A DNA stretch of 64,000 bases, from NCBI RefSeq assembly GCF_024723825.1, contig NZ_JANQBQ010000001.1:1674001-1738000 (forward strand), given 5' to 3'. Position 1 is the stretch's first letter, and each line of letters opens with the position of its first letter. A program made the translations under genes and the position numbers. The notes beneath the pieces were generated by a model. That model was not told the origin of the DNA and searched no databases. It saw nothing but the letters and a program-made list of their open reading frames with translations. This DNA is from Romboutsia lituseburensis (GTDB lineage Bacteria; Bacillota; Clostridia; Peptostreptococcales; Peptostreptococcaceae). Of this stretch, positions 15,188-23,260 are shown in pieces.

Positions 15188-17101
15188 TTAATCTGTTTCT
15201 GAACCATCAGTTGCAGGCGGATGAGGAGTTACTGTACTTCCGCCACCTGTATTTTCACTTCCACCATCTTCAGTACTTCCACCTGAAGAACCTCCATTAC
15301 TTGATCCATTATTATTTCCTGATCCTCCATTATTATGTGATCCACCATTGTTACTTCCTGATCCTCCATTATTATGTGATCCTCCATTGTTACTTCCTGA
15401 ACCATTATTGTTTGATCCATTATCATTTCCACCTGGATTTACAGGTGTTGTTGGAGTCTCTGGAGTAGGAGTTTCCTCTTCTTTCTTATCTTCTTCTTGT
15501 TTTGGAGTTTCAACTGGCTTTGGACCTTTACTTATAACTACATCGATCTTATCACCTTCTTCAACACTTCCAGAACCTGATTTCGGACTTTGGCTTATAA
15601 CTACACCCTGTTTAAAAGTATCACTATACTCTTGTTTTATGTTACCAAGCTTTAGCTTATTTTCTTTAAGAATATTTTCAGCTTCTCCAAGAATCATCCC
15701 CACTATATTTGGTATTACACCTTCTTTTGCACCTTTACTCAGGTATATAGTTACAGTATCTCCTTCTTGTAACTCTGTACCTGCTTTAGGAGTTTGATAG
15801 ATTACGCAATTTTCTTTCACATCTGCATTATATTCTTCTTTTATTTCAACTTTCAGATTTAAGTTAGATAATTTTTCCTGAGCACTATCCATAGACTCAC
15901 CTGAAACATCTGGTACTGTTATTTTTTTAGGTTCATCAGAACTAGAACCAAATAAATATTGTCCAGCAAATTTAGTTGCTAAATAAACTTGTGTTCCTAA
16001 TATAAGTGCTAAAACAACTGCAGCTACTATAAGAAGTTTTTTAGCTAAAGGGCTGTCTTCTTTACCTTGCTTTCTTTTCTTACTTTTCTTTTTATCTCTT
16101 TTTAATTTAGGTCTTTCTTCTACTTCTTCAAAATATTCATCATCTTCATATTCATCATTATAGTACTCCTCTTCATCAAATTCTTGTGCTGGAGGAATTA
16201 TTTTCATAGATTTATTTAAATCTTTTTCATCTATTTTTTGAGTAGCATAATTATCATATTCTTTTATAAAATCTAAATCTATATTTTTTTCAATATACTC
16301 AATATCTTCTATTAACTCTTCCGCACTTTGATATCTGTTAACTGTAGACTTCTCAGTTAATTTTTTAATTATAGTTCTTACACTTTGTGGTATATTTATT
16401 TTTTCATCCTGAGTAAATTCAATTTCATCATTTATATGCTGAAGTGCTATTGATATAGGACTATCACCTCTAAACGGTACTTTCCCAATTAACATTTCAT
16501 ATAACACGATACCTAAAGAATAAAGGTCTGCATTGCTAGTTACATACTTTCCTTTTGCTTGTTCAGGAGAAAAATAATGTACTGAGCCTATTATACTTCC
16601 TATATTAGTCATAGTAGAATTTGAGACAGCTTTTGCTATACCAAAGTCTGCAACCTTAACTATTCTTCCTTCATTTGATATAAGAATATTATGAGGCTTT
16701 ATATCTCTATGAACAATTCCTTTCTTATGAGCTGCACTAAGAGCCATAGCTATTTGTTTTGTTATATCTAAAGCAGTATACTCATCTAAAGTTCCTTCAT
16801 TTTGTATTATTTCTTTTAGATTTTGTCCATCTATAAATTCCATGACAATATAATGTACTCTTCCATCTTCACCCACATCATATACATTAACAATATTAGG
16901 GTGCGAGAGGCTGGCAACAGCTTCTGCTTCCCTTTTAAATTTGCTTAAAAATTCTTCGTCATCTACAAATTCAGGCCTTAAAACTTTAACTGCTACAGTT
17001 CTGTTTAATAACCTATCCTTAGCTTCATATACAAAAGCCATACCTCCATCACCAATTTTTCTGATGATTTCATATCTATTTCCTAAAACAGTCTCTCCCA
17101 C
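15188..17101 (-). CDS. prkC: Serine/threonine protein kinase PrkC with two PASTA domains
   Basis: A membrane Hanks-type kinase that senses muropeptides or lipid II through external PASTA domains and affects cell-wall homeostasis and germination. It has 637 residues. The kinase domain (1-270) has the GDGGMA loop, VKVLRPE lysine, HRDIKPHN catalytic loop and ADFGIAK. An acidic/basic juxtamembrane segment follows, then one membrane helix at about 355-377. Two PASTA repeats (about 393-528) are followed by a Pro/Glu-rich linker and a Ser/Gly/Asn-rich tail with repeats. Bacillus subtilis PrkC has three PASTA domains; the two-PASTA plus S/G/N tail form is known from Clostridioides difficile. It starts at GTG (17101) after GGTGAT, 12 nt downstream of prpC. 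Confidence 0.97.
   Translation of the reverse strand: MGETVLGNRYEIIRKIGDGGMAFVYEAKDRLLNRTVAVKVLRPEFVDDEEFLSKFKREAEAVASLSHPNIVNVYDVGEDGRVHYIVMEFIDGQNLKEIIQNEGTLDEYTALDITKQIAMALSAAHKKGIVHRDIKPHNILISNEGRIVKVADFGIAKAVSNSTMTNIGSIIGSVHYFSPEQAKGKYVTSNADLYSLGIVLYEMLIGKVPFRGDSPISIALQHINDEIEFTQDEKINIPQSVRTIIKKLTEKSTVNRYQSAEELIEDIEYIEKNIDLDFIKEYDNYATQKIDEKDLNKSMKIIPPAQEFDEEEYYNDEYEDDEYFEEVEERPKLKRDKKKSKKRKQGKEDSPLAKKLLIVAAVVLALILGTQVYLATKFAGQYLFGSSSDEPKKITVPDVSGESMDSAQEKLSNLNLKVEIKEEYNADVKENCVIYQTPKAGTELQEGDTVTIYLSKGAKEGVIPNIVGMILGEAENILKENKLKLGNIKQEYSDTFKQGVVISQSPKSGSGSVEEGDKIDVVISKGPKPVETPKQEEDKKEEETPTPETPTTPVNPGGNDNGSNNNGSGSNNGGSHNNGGSGSNNGGSHNNGGSGNNNGSSNGGSSGGSTEDGGSENTGGGSTVTPHPPATDGSETD
15321..15398. 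repeat. In-frame tandem repeat (2 x 39 bp) in the PrkC tail
   Basis: Two adjacent 39-bp units (15321-15359 and 15360-15398) that differ at one base. Each encodes 13 residues of the G/S/N/H-rich tail. Because 39 is divisible by 3, gain or loss of units changes tail length without a frameshift. Confidence 0.85.
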
Positions 17102-17113
17102 TTTATCACCATC

Positions 17114-17863
17114 CTACTTATCTTCTACTAAAATAACCGAAATATTATCTTTTCCTGCTATATCATTTGCATGATCTATTAATTCTTGAGCTAATAATTC
17201 TATAGATTCTCTTTTCTCCACTATTTCTTTTATAGTCTTATCATCTACGAATCCTGTTAATCCATCACTAGCTAAAAGAATTTTATCACCTTTATCTATT
17301 TTATACTTAAATATATCAACAATTACCATCTCATCTGTTCCCATAGCTCTCGTTATATGATTTCTCCTTGGATGGTTCTTTGCTTCTTCTTCAGTTATAA
17401 TATGAGCTCGTACAAGTTCTTCTACTACAGAATGGTCTATTGTCACTTTAGAAAACTCATATCTGCTTAATAAATAGCATCTACTATCTCCCACATTCGC
17501 TACATATAAATTATTTTTATATAATATCGCAGTTGTTAAAGTAGTTCCCATTCCTTCAAATTCTTCACTACTTTTAGATTTTTCATAAATAATAGAATTA
17601 ACATTGTTGTAAGCTTGTTTTATTATATCATCTACATAATCTATTTTTATGTTATTATGTTGCAATAAATTCTCTTTTAAAAAACATATTATATTTTCTA
17701 CGGCTAGATTACTTGCTACTTCACCTTTTTTATGACCACCCATTCCATCAGCTAGAGCAAATATTCCGATAGAACCAAAATCAGTTTGTACAATTTCCCC
17801 TTTACAGTAGTCTTCGTTATTTTTTCTAACTTTTCCTATATCGGAGGCACAACTATAAATCAT
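17114..17863 (-). CDS. prpC: PP2C-family protein phosphatase PrpC (Stp1-type)
   Basis: A metal-dependent Ser/Thr phosphatase that reverses PrkC phosphorylation. It has 249 residues with the PPM motifs RKNNEDY (about 13-19), ALADGMGGHKKGE (about 36-48), GTTLTTA, NVGDSRCYL and ASDGLTGFVDD, plus the terminal GKDNISVI. It lies directly upstream of prkC, the conserved pairing, and 17 nt downstream of rlmN. Confidence 0.97.
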   Translation of the reverse strand: MIYSCASDIGKVRKNNEDYCKGEIVQTDFGSIGIFALADGMGGHKKGEVASNLAVENIICFLKENLLQHNNIKIDYVDDIIKQAYNNVNSIIYEKSKSSEEFEGMGTTLTTAILYKNNLYVANVGDSRCYLLSRYEFSKVTIDHSVVEELVRAHIITEEEAKNHPRRNHITRAMGTDEMVIVDIFKYKIDKGDKILLASDGLTGFVDDKTIKEIVEKRESIELLAQELIDHANDIAGKDNISVILVEDK

Positions 17864-17880
17864 ACGACTTCCCCCCTAAG

Positions 17881-18912
17881 CTACTTATGTTTTCTTCTTA
17901 GCTGTCCACAAGCTCCACCTATATCAGATCCCATGGATATTCTAACTGTAGCTGGTATATTATTTTTTTCTAGTACATCTCTAAACTTGTAAATATGAGA
18001 TTTATCTGGTCTTTCAAAATCTCTTTCTTCTACATTATTTATAGGAATTAAATTTACGTGACATAGCATTCCTTTTAATAAACTTACTAGTCTCATAGCT
18101 TCTTTCTCTGAATCATTAACTCCTCTTATTAAAGAATATTCAAATGTTACTCTTCTGTTAGTTTTTCTAATATAATACTTACATGCATCTAGTATATCTT
18201 CTATTGGATATGCATTAGCTATAGGCATAATTTCTTTTCTTTTATCATCATATGGTGAATGCAGAGATAATGCTAAGTTTATTGGTATTTCTAAGTCAGC
18301 TAGCTCTCTCATTTTAGTTGCTATTCCACATGTAGATAAAGTTATATGTCTATATCCAATATTTAGTCCATTTTTATCATTAACAATCTCTAAAAATTGC
18401 TTAGTATTTTCAAAGTTATCTAAAGGCTCTCCACTTCCCATCAAAACAAGGTTTGATACTCTTTTACCTGTATCTTCTTGTATTTTTAATATTTGATCTA
18501 AAATTTCCCATGGCTCTAAGTTTCTTATTAAACCATCTAATGTTGATGCACAAAACTTACATCCCATTCTACATCCAACTTGATTAGATATACAAACTGT
18601 AACTCTATCTTCATAATCCATCATTACTGTTTCTATTATATTACCATCATTTAATAAAAATAAATATTTTTTAGTTTTATCTACTTTTGATTCTAGTTTT
18701 AATTCTATTTCTATGTTCCCAATATAAGATACTTCATCCAACTTTTGTCTTAAATTTTTCGGTATATTATTCATATCATCAAAAGTTTTAGCACCTCTAT
18801 AAATCCATGAATAAACTTGACTACCTCTAAATGATTTTTCACCAATAGTCTTCATAAATTCTTTAAGTTGTGCTTCTGTAAAGTTTTTTAATGCTACCTT
18901 GTTTTGATTCAT
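17881..18912 (-). CDS. rlmN: Dual-specificity rRNA/tRNA (adenine-C2)-methyltransferase RlmN
   Basis: A radical SAM enzyme that methylates C2 of A2503 in 23S rRNA and A37 in some tRNAs. It has 343 residues. The iron-sulphur cluster motif is GCRMGCKFCAST (Cx3Cx2C, about residue 110), and MGSGEPLDNF follows. The two further catalytic cysteines fit CGIAT and the C-terminal GGACGQL. Cfr-type resistance enzymes are related, but the rsmB-rlmN-prpC-prkC context is that of housekeeping RlmN. Confidence 0.96.
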   Translation of the reverse strand: MNQNKVALKNFTEAQLKEFMKTIGEKSFRGSQVYSWIYRGAKTFDDMNNIPKNLRQKLDEVSYIGNIEIELKLESKVDKTKKYLFLLNDGNIIETVMMDYEDRVTVCISNQVGCRMGCKFCASTLDGLIRNLEPWEILDQILKIQEDTGKRVSNLVLMGSGEPLDNFENTKQFLEIVNDKNGLNIGYRHITLSTCGIATKMRELADLEIPINLALSLHSPYDDKRKEIMPIANAYPIEDILDACKYYIRKTNRRVTFEYSLIRGVNDSEKEAMRLVSLLKGMLCHVNLIPINNVEERDFERPDKSHIYKFRDVLEKNNIPATVRISMGSDIGGACGQLRRKHK

Positions 18913-18919
18913 CTTATCA

Positions 18920-20245
18920 CTACCTTACTCTTCTTAATTTTGATATAAAGAATCCATCCATACCATGGATATTAGGATAAATCTTTAAATAACCTTTATC
19001 TTGATTATCTAAATCAATATTTATTTCATTTATTGGTACTAATTCAAAATTGTCATATTCACTTATAAACTTTTCTATCACTTCTATATTTTCTTTATCT
19101 TGAATTGTGCATGTACTATAAATTAGTGTCCCACCTATTTTAACATATTTTGAAGCATTTTCTAATATAGTATATTGTATTTTAGGTAAATCTTTTAAGT
19201 CAACTTTTGATTTGTACTTTATCTCTGGTTTTCTTCTTATAATACCTAAACCAGAACATGGAACATCTGTAAGTACATAGTCAAATTTATCTAAACTATC
19301 TACATCAATCTGAGAGGCATCAAAATTTTCAACCTCAACATTAGTTAATCCAAGTCTGTTCACTGTATCATTTATAAGTTTTAACTTATGTTCAAATACA
19401 TCTCTAGCTACAACTTTTCCAGTATTATTCATTAAAGATGCCATGTGAGTAGTTTTTCCTCCTGGAGCACTACAAACATCTAGAACCATAGAATTTTCTT
19501 TTGGGTTCATCACTTTTCCAACTATCATAGAGCTTATATCTTGAATAGTAAATAAACCTTGTCTAAATAATTCATTATTTTCTATATTTTTAAGATTTTC
19601 AACCTTTATGGCTTCTTCTATTATATTTACCTTTGACGCTTTTATTCCTTGTTCTTGAAGTTTATTTATAAGTTCATCTCTACTTATTTTAATTGTATTA
19701 ACTCTTAAATAAAGATTTGGCTTTTCGCTATTTGCTTCAAGTAAATCTTGTGTAAAGTCTTCACCAAAATTTTTAGTCCAATCTTTTATCATCCAAGGGC
19801 TATAAGAATACTTCGTCGCTATATCCATTATTTCATTTCCTGTATCTATATCTAGCACTTCGCCTTTATTTCTAATTACGTTTCTTAGAATCGCGTTAAC
19901 GAATCCTGATGATCTTTTATCATATTTTTTCACTAAATTTACAGTTTCATTAACTGCTGCATATTCTGATATACTATCTAAAAATGCAATTTGGTAAATT
20001 CCCATCCTCAGCAATATTTTAACATAAGTTGATAATTTTTGCGTCTTTATCTTTGAAAGTTTATTTATAATATAATCTAAATAATACTGATTTTCTATTA
20101 CTCCATATATTAATTCTGTAGCAAGACCTCTATCTTGATTAGCTATATCTAAATTTTTAAAATGTTTATTGATTGCTATGTTAGAATAGTTGTTATTATC
20201 TTCTATATCACATAATACCTTAAATGCTATTTCTCTTGCTTTCAT
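18920..20245 (-). CDS. rsmB: 16S rRNA (cytosine967-C5)-methyltransferase RsmB
   Basis: Methylates C967 of 16S rRNA. It has 441 residues: an N-terminal NusB-like RNA-binding domain (about 1-130) and a C-terminal AdoMet-dependent domain with VCSAPGGKTTHMA, TDVPCSGLGI (catalytic Cys) and YSTCTI (second Cys). It precedes rlmN by 7 nt. Here fmt and rsmB are separated by yugP and a DUF116 gene, whereas in Bacillus subtilis they adjoin. Confidence 0.96.
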   Translation of the reverse strand: MKAREIAFKVLCDIEDNNNYSNIAINKHFKNLDIANQDRGLATELIYGVIENQYYLDYIINKLSKIKTQKLSTYVKILLRMGIYQIAFLDSISEYAAVNETVNLVKKYDKRSSGFVNAILRNVIRNKGEVLDIDTGNEIMDIATKYSYSPWMIKDWTKNFGEDFTQDLLEANSEKPNLYLRVNTIKISRDELINKLQEQGIKASKVNIIEEAIKVENLKNIENNELFRQGLFTIQDISSMIVGKVMNPKENSMVLDVCSAPGGKTTHMASLMNNTGKVVARDVFEHKLKLINDTVNRLGLTNVEVENFDASQIDVDSLDKFDYVLTDVPCSGLGIIRRKPEIKYKSKVDLKDLPKIQYTILENASKYVKIGGTLIYSTCTIQDKENIEVIEKFISEYDNFELVPINEINIDLDNQDKGYLKIYPNIHGMDGFFISKLRRVR

Positions 20246-20272
20246 TCTTTTTCTCCTTATCTTTTTACACAG

Positions 20273-20297
20273 AAAAAGTCCTAGAAACCCCTAGGAC
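20273..20297 (-). terminator. Intrinsic terminator downstream of yugP
   Basis: Perfect 7-bp GC-containing stem (GTCCTAG / CTAGGAC, 20278-20284 and 20291-20297) with a 6-nt loop, followed on the minus strand by TTTTT. It separates yugP from rsmB. Confidence 0.85.
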
Positions 20298-20305
20298 AAT
20301 CTCCT

Positions 20306-21004
20306 CTAATCATTATCTCTATTAGCTATAGCTAATAATCTTAGTAATTGAAGCACTGAAGTAAGTGCCGCTGCCACATATGTTAATGCTGCTGCTGTAA
20401 GCACTTGTCTACTTTGACCAGCTTCTTTCCCCTCTACAATACCTAAATTAGTCATTTGAACTATTGCTCTGTTTGACGCATTAAATTCAACTGGTAATGT
20501 TACTAATTGGAATAATACTGATACAGCAAATAATAATATACCAATCTGTAAAAGTGGCCCTCTAAACATAAATCCTAAAAAAATTAAAAACCAAGACATG
20601 TTAGATGCAAAATTTACAACAGGTACTAGTGCACTTCTAAAATTAAGAGGTGCATATCCTTTTGCATGTTGAATAGCATGACCACATTCATGAGCTGCAA
20701 CAGCTATAGAAGTTATTGAAGTTCCGTAATACACATCTTGAGATAATCTTACTACATTACTTCTAGGATTATAATGGTCACTTAATCTACCTCTTACCAT
20801 CTCTATTGAAACTTTATATAATCCATTTGAATCTAGTATTTTTCTAGCTACTTGCTCACCTGTATGTCCTCTACTTGAATTCACTCTGAAGTATCTACTA
20901 GTAGTAGATGTAACCTTAAATTGAGCATACATTGTAAATAATATAGCAGGTAATAATATTATAAGTGTTGGATCAAATCCAAATCCATAGTATGGTGAAT
21001 ACAT
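20306..21004 (-). CDS. Zinc metallopeptidase of the YugP family (DUF2268-like membrane protease)
   Basis: A 232-residue membrane protein of the Zn-dependent YugP (Zn_peptidase_2) family. A hydrophobic helix near residues 10-30 is followed by a soluble part with AAHECGHAIQHA (HExxH zinc motif, about residue 112) and then two to three membrane helices. The Asn/Glu-containing VEFNASNRA is a conserved family segment. Its physiological substrate is not known. The start is the ATG at 21004 after GGAGGGTG; an upstream in-frame TTG lies before that ribosome-binding site and is rejected. It has its own terminator. Confidence 0.88.
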   Translation of the reverse strand: MYSPYYGFGFDPTLIILLPAILFTMYAQFKVTSTTSRYFRVNSSRGHTGEQVARKILDSNGLYKVSIEMVRGRLSDHYNPRSNVVRLSQDVYYGTSITSIAVAAHECGHAIQHAKGYAPLNFRSALVPVVNFASNMSWFLIFLGFMFRGPLLQIGILLFAVSVLFQLVTLPVEFNASNRAIVQMTNLGIVEGKEAGQSRQVLTAAALTYVAAALTSVLQLLRLLAIANRDND

Positions 21005-21104
21005 AAACACCCTCCTATCCAAATAAACTTTATATTATAATATAAAGTTTATTATAATATAATTTTTGTATTATTAATATAGTTATATATAATATAAAGC
21101 AATA

Positions 21105-21848
21105 TTAATTATTCTTATTTCCTACAAAAAAATTTATTGCTTCTTCTACTTCTTTTATATCTATACTTGTATCTACACAAGGTCCATTTGGTCTTTTATT
21201 AAATACACCTAAAACAGGTATTTTTTTTACATCCTGTACACCTGCAGTTAAATCTCTTTCACAGGCTACTGCTATAACAGCTTTAGGTCTATTATCTATT
21301 ATAATCTTTCTAGCTAAAGTTCCACCTGTTGCAACAAAAACTTTTATATTTGTTTTATGTTGTAGTTGAACTAATTCTCCAATATTACATAGTCCACATT
21401 TGGCACAATTATTAATATCATTTGTAACCTTTAATTTACAGCTGTTTTTTTGTACGCAATGAGGAATAAGTATAAGTATATCTTCAGGTTTTATATTATA
21501 TTTATTACTATAAATATATTGGTTATTTAACTTAACATATACCTTTCTAATTTCATTCTTAGATATTCCTATTAAGTTAGCTACTAAAGTTATCACTGGG
21601 AATAAAACATTTACTATGTTAAAATTAATTTTCATTGCCCATGAACTCACTTTTTTATCCTTAATTACTTTATTTGTAACTATTATTGAAAATATTATAG
21701 CTAAAGCTATAAAAATTATTATAATGTCAATAATCACTGCAAATAAATGCGTTAAATTAGATATGAAAAGATTAATAGCTGCACCACCAATTATAAGTAT
21801 CCCTAAAAGTATACTTATAGCTGTCATATACTTTTTTGAATCTATCAT
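21105..21848 (-). CDS. DUF116 membrane protein with cysteine cluster
   Basis: A 247-residue protein of the DUF116 family. There are two to three hydrophobic helices in the first 100 residues. A cytoplasmic domain follows with a cysteine pattern C-x7-C-x9-C-x2-C (PHCVQKNSCKL, NNCAKCGLCNIG) that could hold an iron-sulphur cluster, then VATGGTLARK and ACERDLTAG. Function is unknown. It follows fmt by 8 nt, and fmt-DUF116 pairing is common in Clostridia. Confidence 0.85.
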   Translation of the reverse strand: MIDSKKYMTAISILLGILIIGGAAINLFISNLTHLFAVIIDIIIIFIALAIIFSIIVTNKVIKDKKVSSWAMKINFNIVNVLFPVITLVANLIGISKNEIRKVYVKLNNQYIYSNKYNIKPEDILILIPHCVQKNSCKLKVTNDINNCAKCGLCNIGELVQLQHKTNIKVFVATGGTLARKIIIDNRPKAVIAVACERDLTAGVQDVKKIPVLGVFNKRPNGPCVDTSIDIKEVEEAINFFVGNKNN

Positions 21849-21856
21849 ATTTTCAC

Positions 21857-22786
21857 CTAACCTAAAACTATATTAGCTTCTATATTATTTCCTTTTATAT
21901 ATTCTGATACTGCTACTCTTTTTTTACCTGGCATTTGTATTTCTTCTATTAATATTATACCATCGCTTGTACTTACTCTTATACCATCTTTATCTACATT
22001 AAGTATAGTTCCTGGTAATTTATCAGTTATTTCTTTTAATACCTTAGTTTTCCATACCTTCATAGTCTTATCATCATATATTGTGTAAGCACTTGGCCAT
22101 GGATTTACACCTCTTACCAAATTATGTATTTCACTAGCATTTTTGCTCCAATCAATGTTACCCAGTGACTTACTCATCATAGGTGCATAAGAAAATTCAT
22201 CATGATTTTGCTTTTCTCTAGGAGCACATCCTTTTTCTATTAAATCTAATGTTTCTTTTAGAGTTTGAGCTCCTATTACCATCATTTTGTCATGTAACTC
22301 TCCAGCTGTAATTTCATCATTAAGTTCAAATTCTGTTTTTAATATCATATCTCCAGTATCTAAACCTTCATCCATGTACATAGTTGTTACACCTGTTTTT
22401 GTTTCTCCATTTATTATTACCCAATTTATAGGAGCTGCACCTCTGTATTTAGGTAATAATGAAACATGAACATTTATACATCCAAGTTTAGGTATCTCCA
22501 GTATTTCTTTAGGAAGTATTTGTCCAAAAGCTACAACTACTATAACATCTGGATTTATCTCTTTTAATATATTCACAAAACTTTCGTCTCTAGCCTTAAC
22601 AGGTTGATACACTGGTATATCATATTTTAATGCTAACTCTTTTACAGGAGGCATTCCTAATTTTTTACCTCTGTTTTGTGGTTTATCAGGCTGAGTTACA
22701 ACACCTAAAATTTCATGTTTTTCATCTATTATTTTTTGTAAACACCCTGTTGCTATTTCAGGTGTTCCCATGAATACTATTTTCAT
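21857..22786 (-). CDS. fmt: Methionyl-tRNA formyltransferase
   Basis: Formylates initiator Met-tRNA with 10-formyl-tetrahydrofolate. It has 309 residues. The N-terminal Rossmann domain starts KIVFMGTPEIA, with VVVAFGQILP, the catalytic segment NVHVSLLPKYRGAAP (Asn-His) and MDEGLDTGD. A C-terminal OB domain follows. It is 14 nt downstream of def, the enzyme that later removes the formyl group. Confidence 0.97.
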   Translation of the reverse strand: MKIVFMGTPEIATGCLQKIIDEKHEILGVVTQPDKPQNRGKKLGMPPVKELALKYDIPVYQPVKARDESFVNILKEINPDVIVVVAFGQILPKEILEIPKLGCINVHVSLLPKYRGAAPINWVIINGETKTGVTTMYMDEGLDTGDMILKTEFELNDEITAGELHDKMMVIGAQTLKETLDLIEKGCAPREKQNHDEFSYAPMMSKSLGNIDWSKNASEIHNLVRGVNPWPSAYTIYDDKTMKVWKTKVLKEITDKLPGTILNVDKDGIRVSTSDGIILIEEIQMPGKKRVAVSEYIKGNNIEANIVLG

Positions 22787-22800
22787 TTAATCAGCTCCTA

Positions 22801-23241
22801 TTACTTTTCTATTTTATCTACGAATAATACACCTTCTAAGTGATCTATTTCATGACAGAAAGCTCTAGCTAATAATTCTTCTCCCTCTATCTCAAATAAT
22901 TGTCCTTTTCTGTTAAAAGCTCTAACCTTAACTACATATGGTCTTCTTACTTCTCCAGATTCACCTAAAACACTTAGACATCCTTCATCTCCTATTTGTT
23001 CTCCTGATGTTTCTATTATTTCAGGGTTTATAAGTTCTATTATCCCATCTCCTATATCTATAACTACAACCCTTTTTAAAACTCCAACTTGAGGTGCAGC
23101 AAGACCTACACCATCTGCTTGATACATTGTTTCTGCCATATCATCTAATAATTGTATTAACTTATCATCTATTTTTTCTACTACTTTAGATTTCTTTCTT
23201 AATACTGGTTCTCCTATTTGAACTATTTCTCTTAATGCCAT
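22801..23241 (-). CDS. def: Peptide deformylase
   Basis: Removes the N-formyl group from nascent proteins; a metal enzyme in the cytoplasm. It has 146 residues with all three motifs: [10 protein letters not shown] (I), EGCLSV (II) and HEIDHLEG (III, HExxH). It sits in the priA-def-fmt order found across Firmicutes, 19 nt after priA. Confidence 0.98.
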   Translation of the reverse strand: MALREIVQIGEPVLRKKSKVVEKIDDKLIQLLDDMAETMYQADGVGLAAPQVGVLKRVVVIDIGDGIIELINPEIIETSGEQIGDEGCLSVLGESGEVRRPYVVKVRAFNRKGQLFEIEGEELLARAFCHEIDHLEGVLFVDKIEK

Positions 23242-23260
23242 TTTGTTCTCCTCCTACATT

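Noticed and set aside
15321-15398. CRISPR-like repeat
   Set aside because: Only two adjacent units, no spacers, and the units are in frame in prkC.
15229-15468. Open frames in other phases and on the plus strand over the PrkC tail
   Set aside because: They arise from the repetitive GGN/AAT-type codons of the tail, give low-complexity products and have no ribosome-binding sites.
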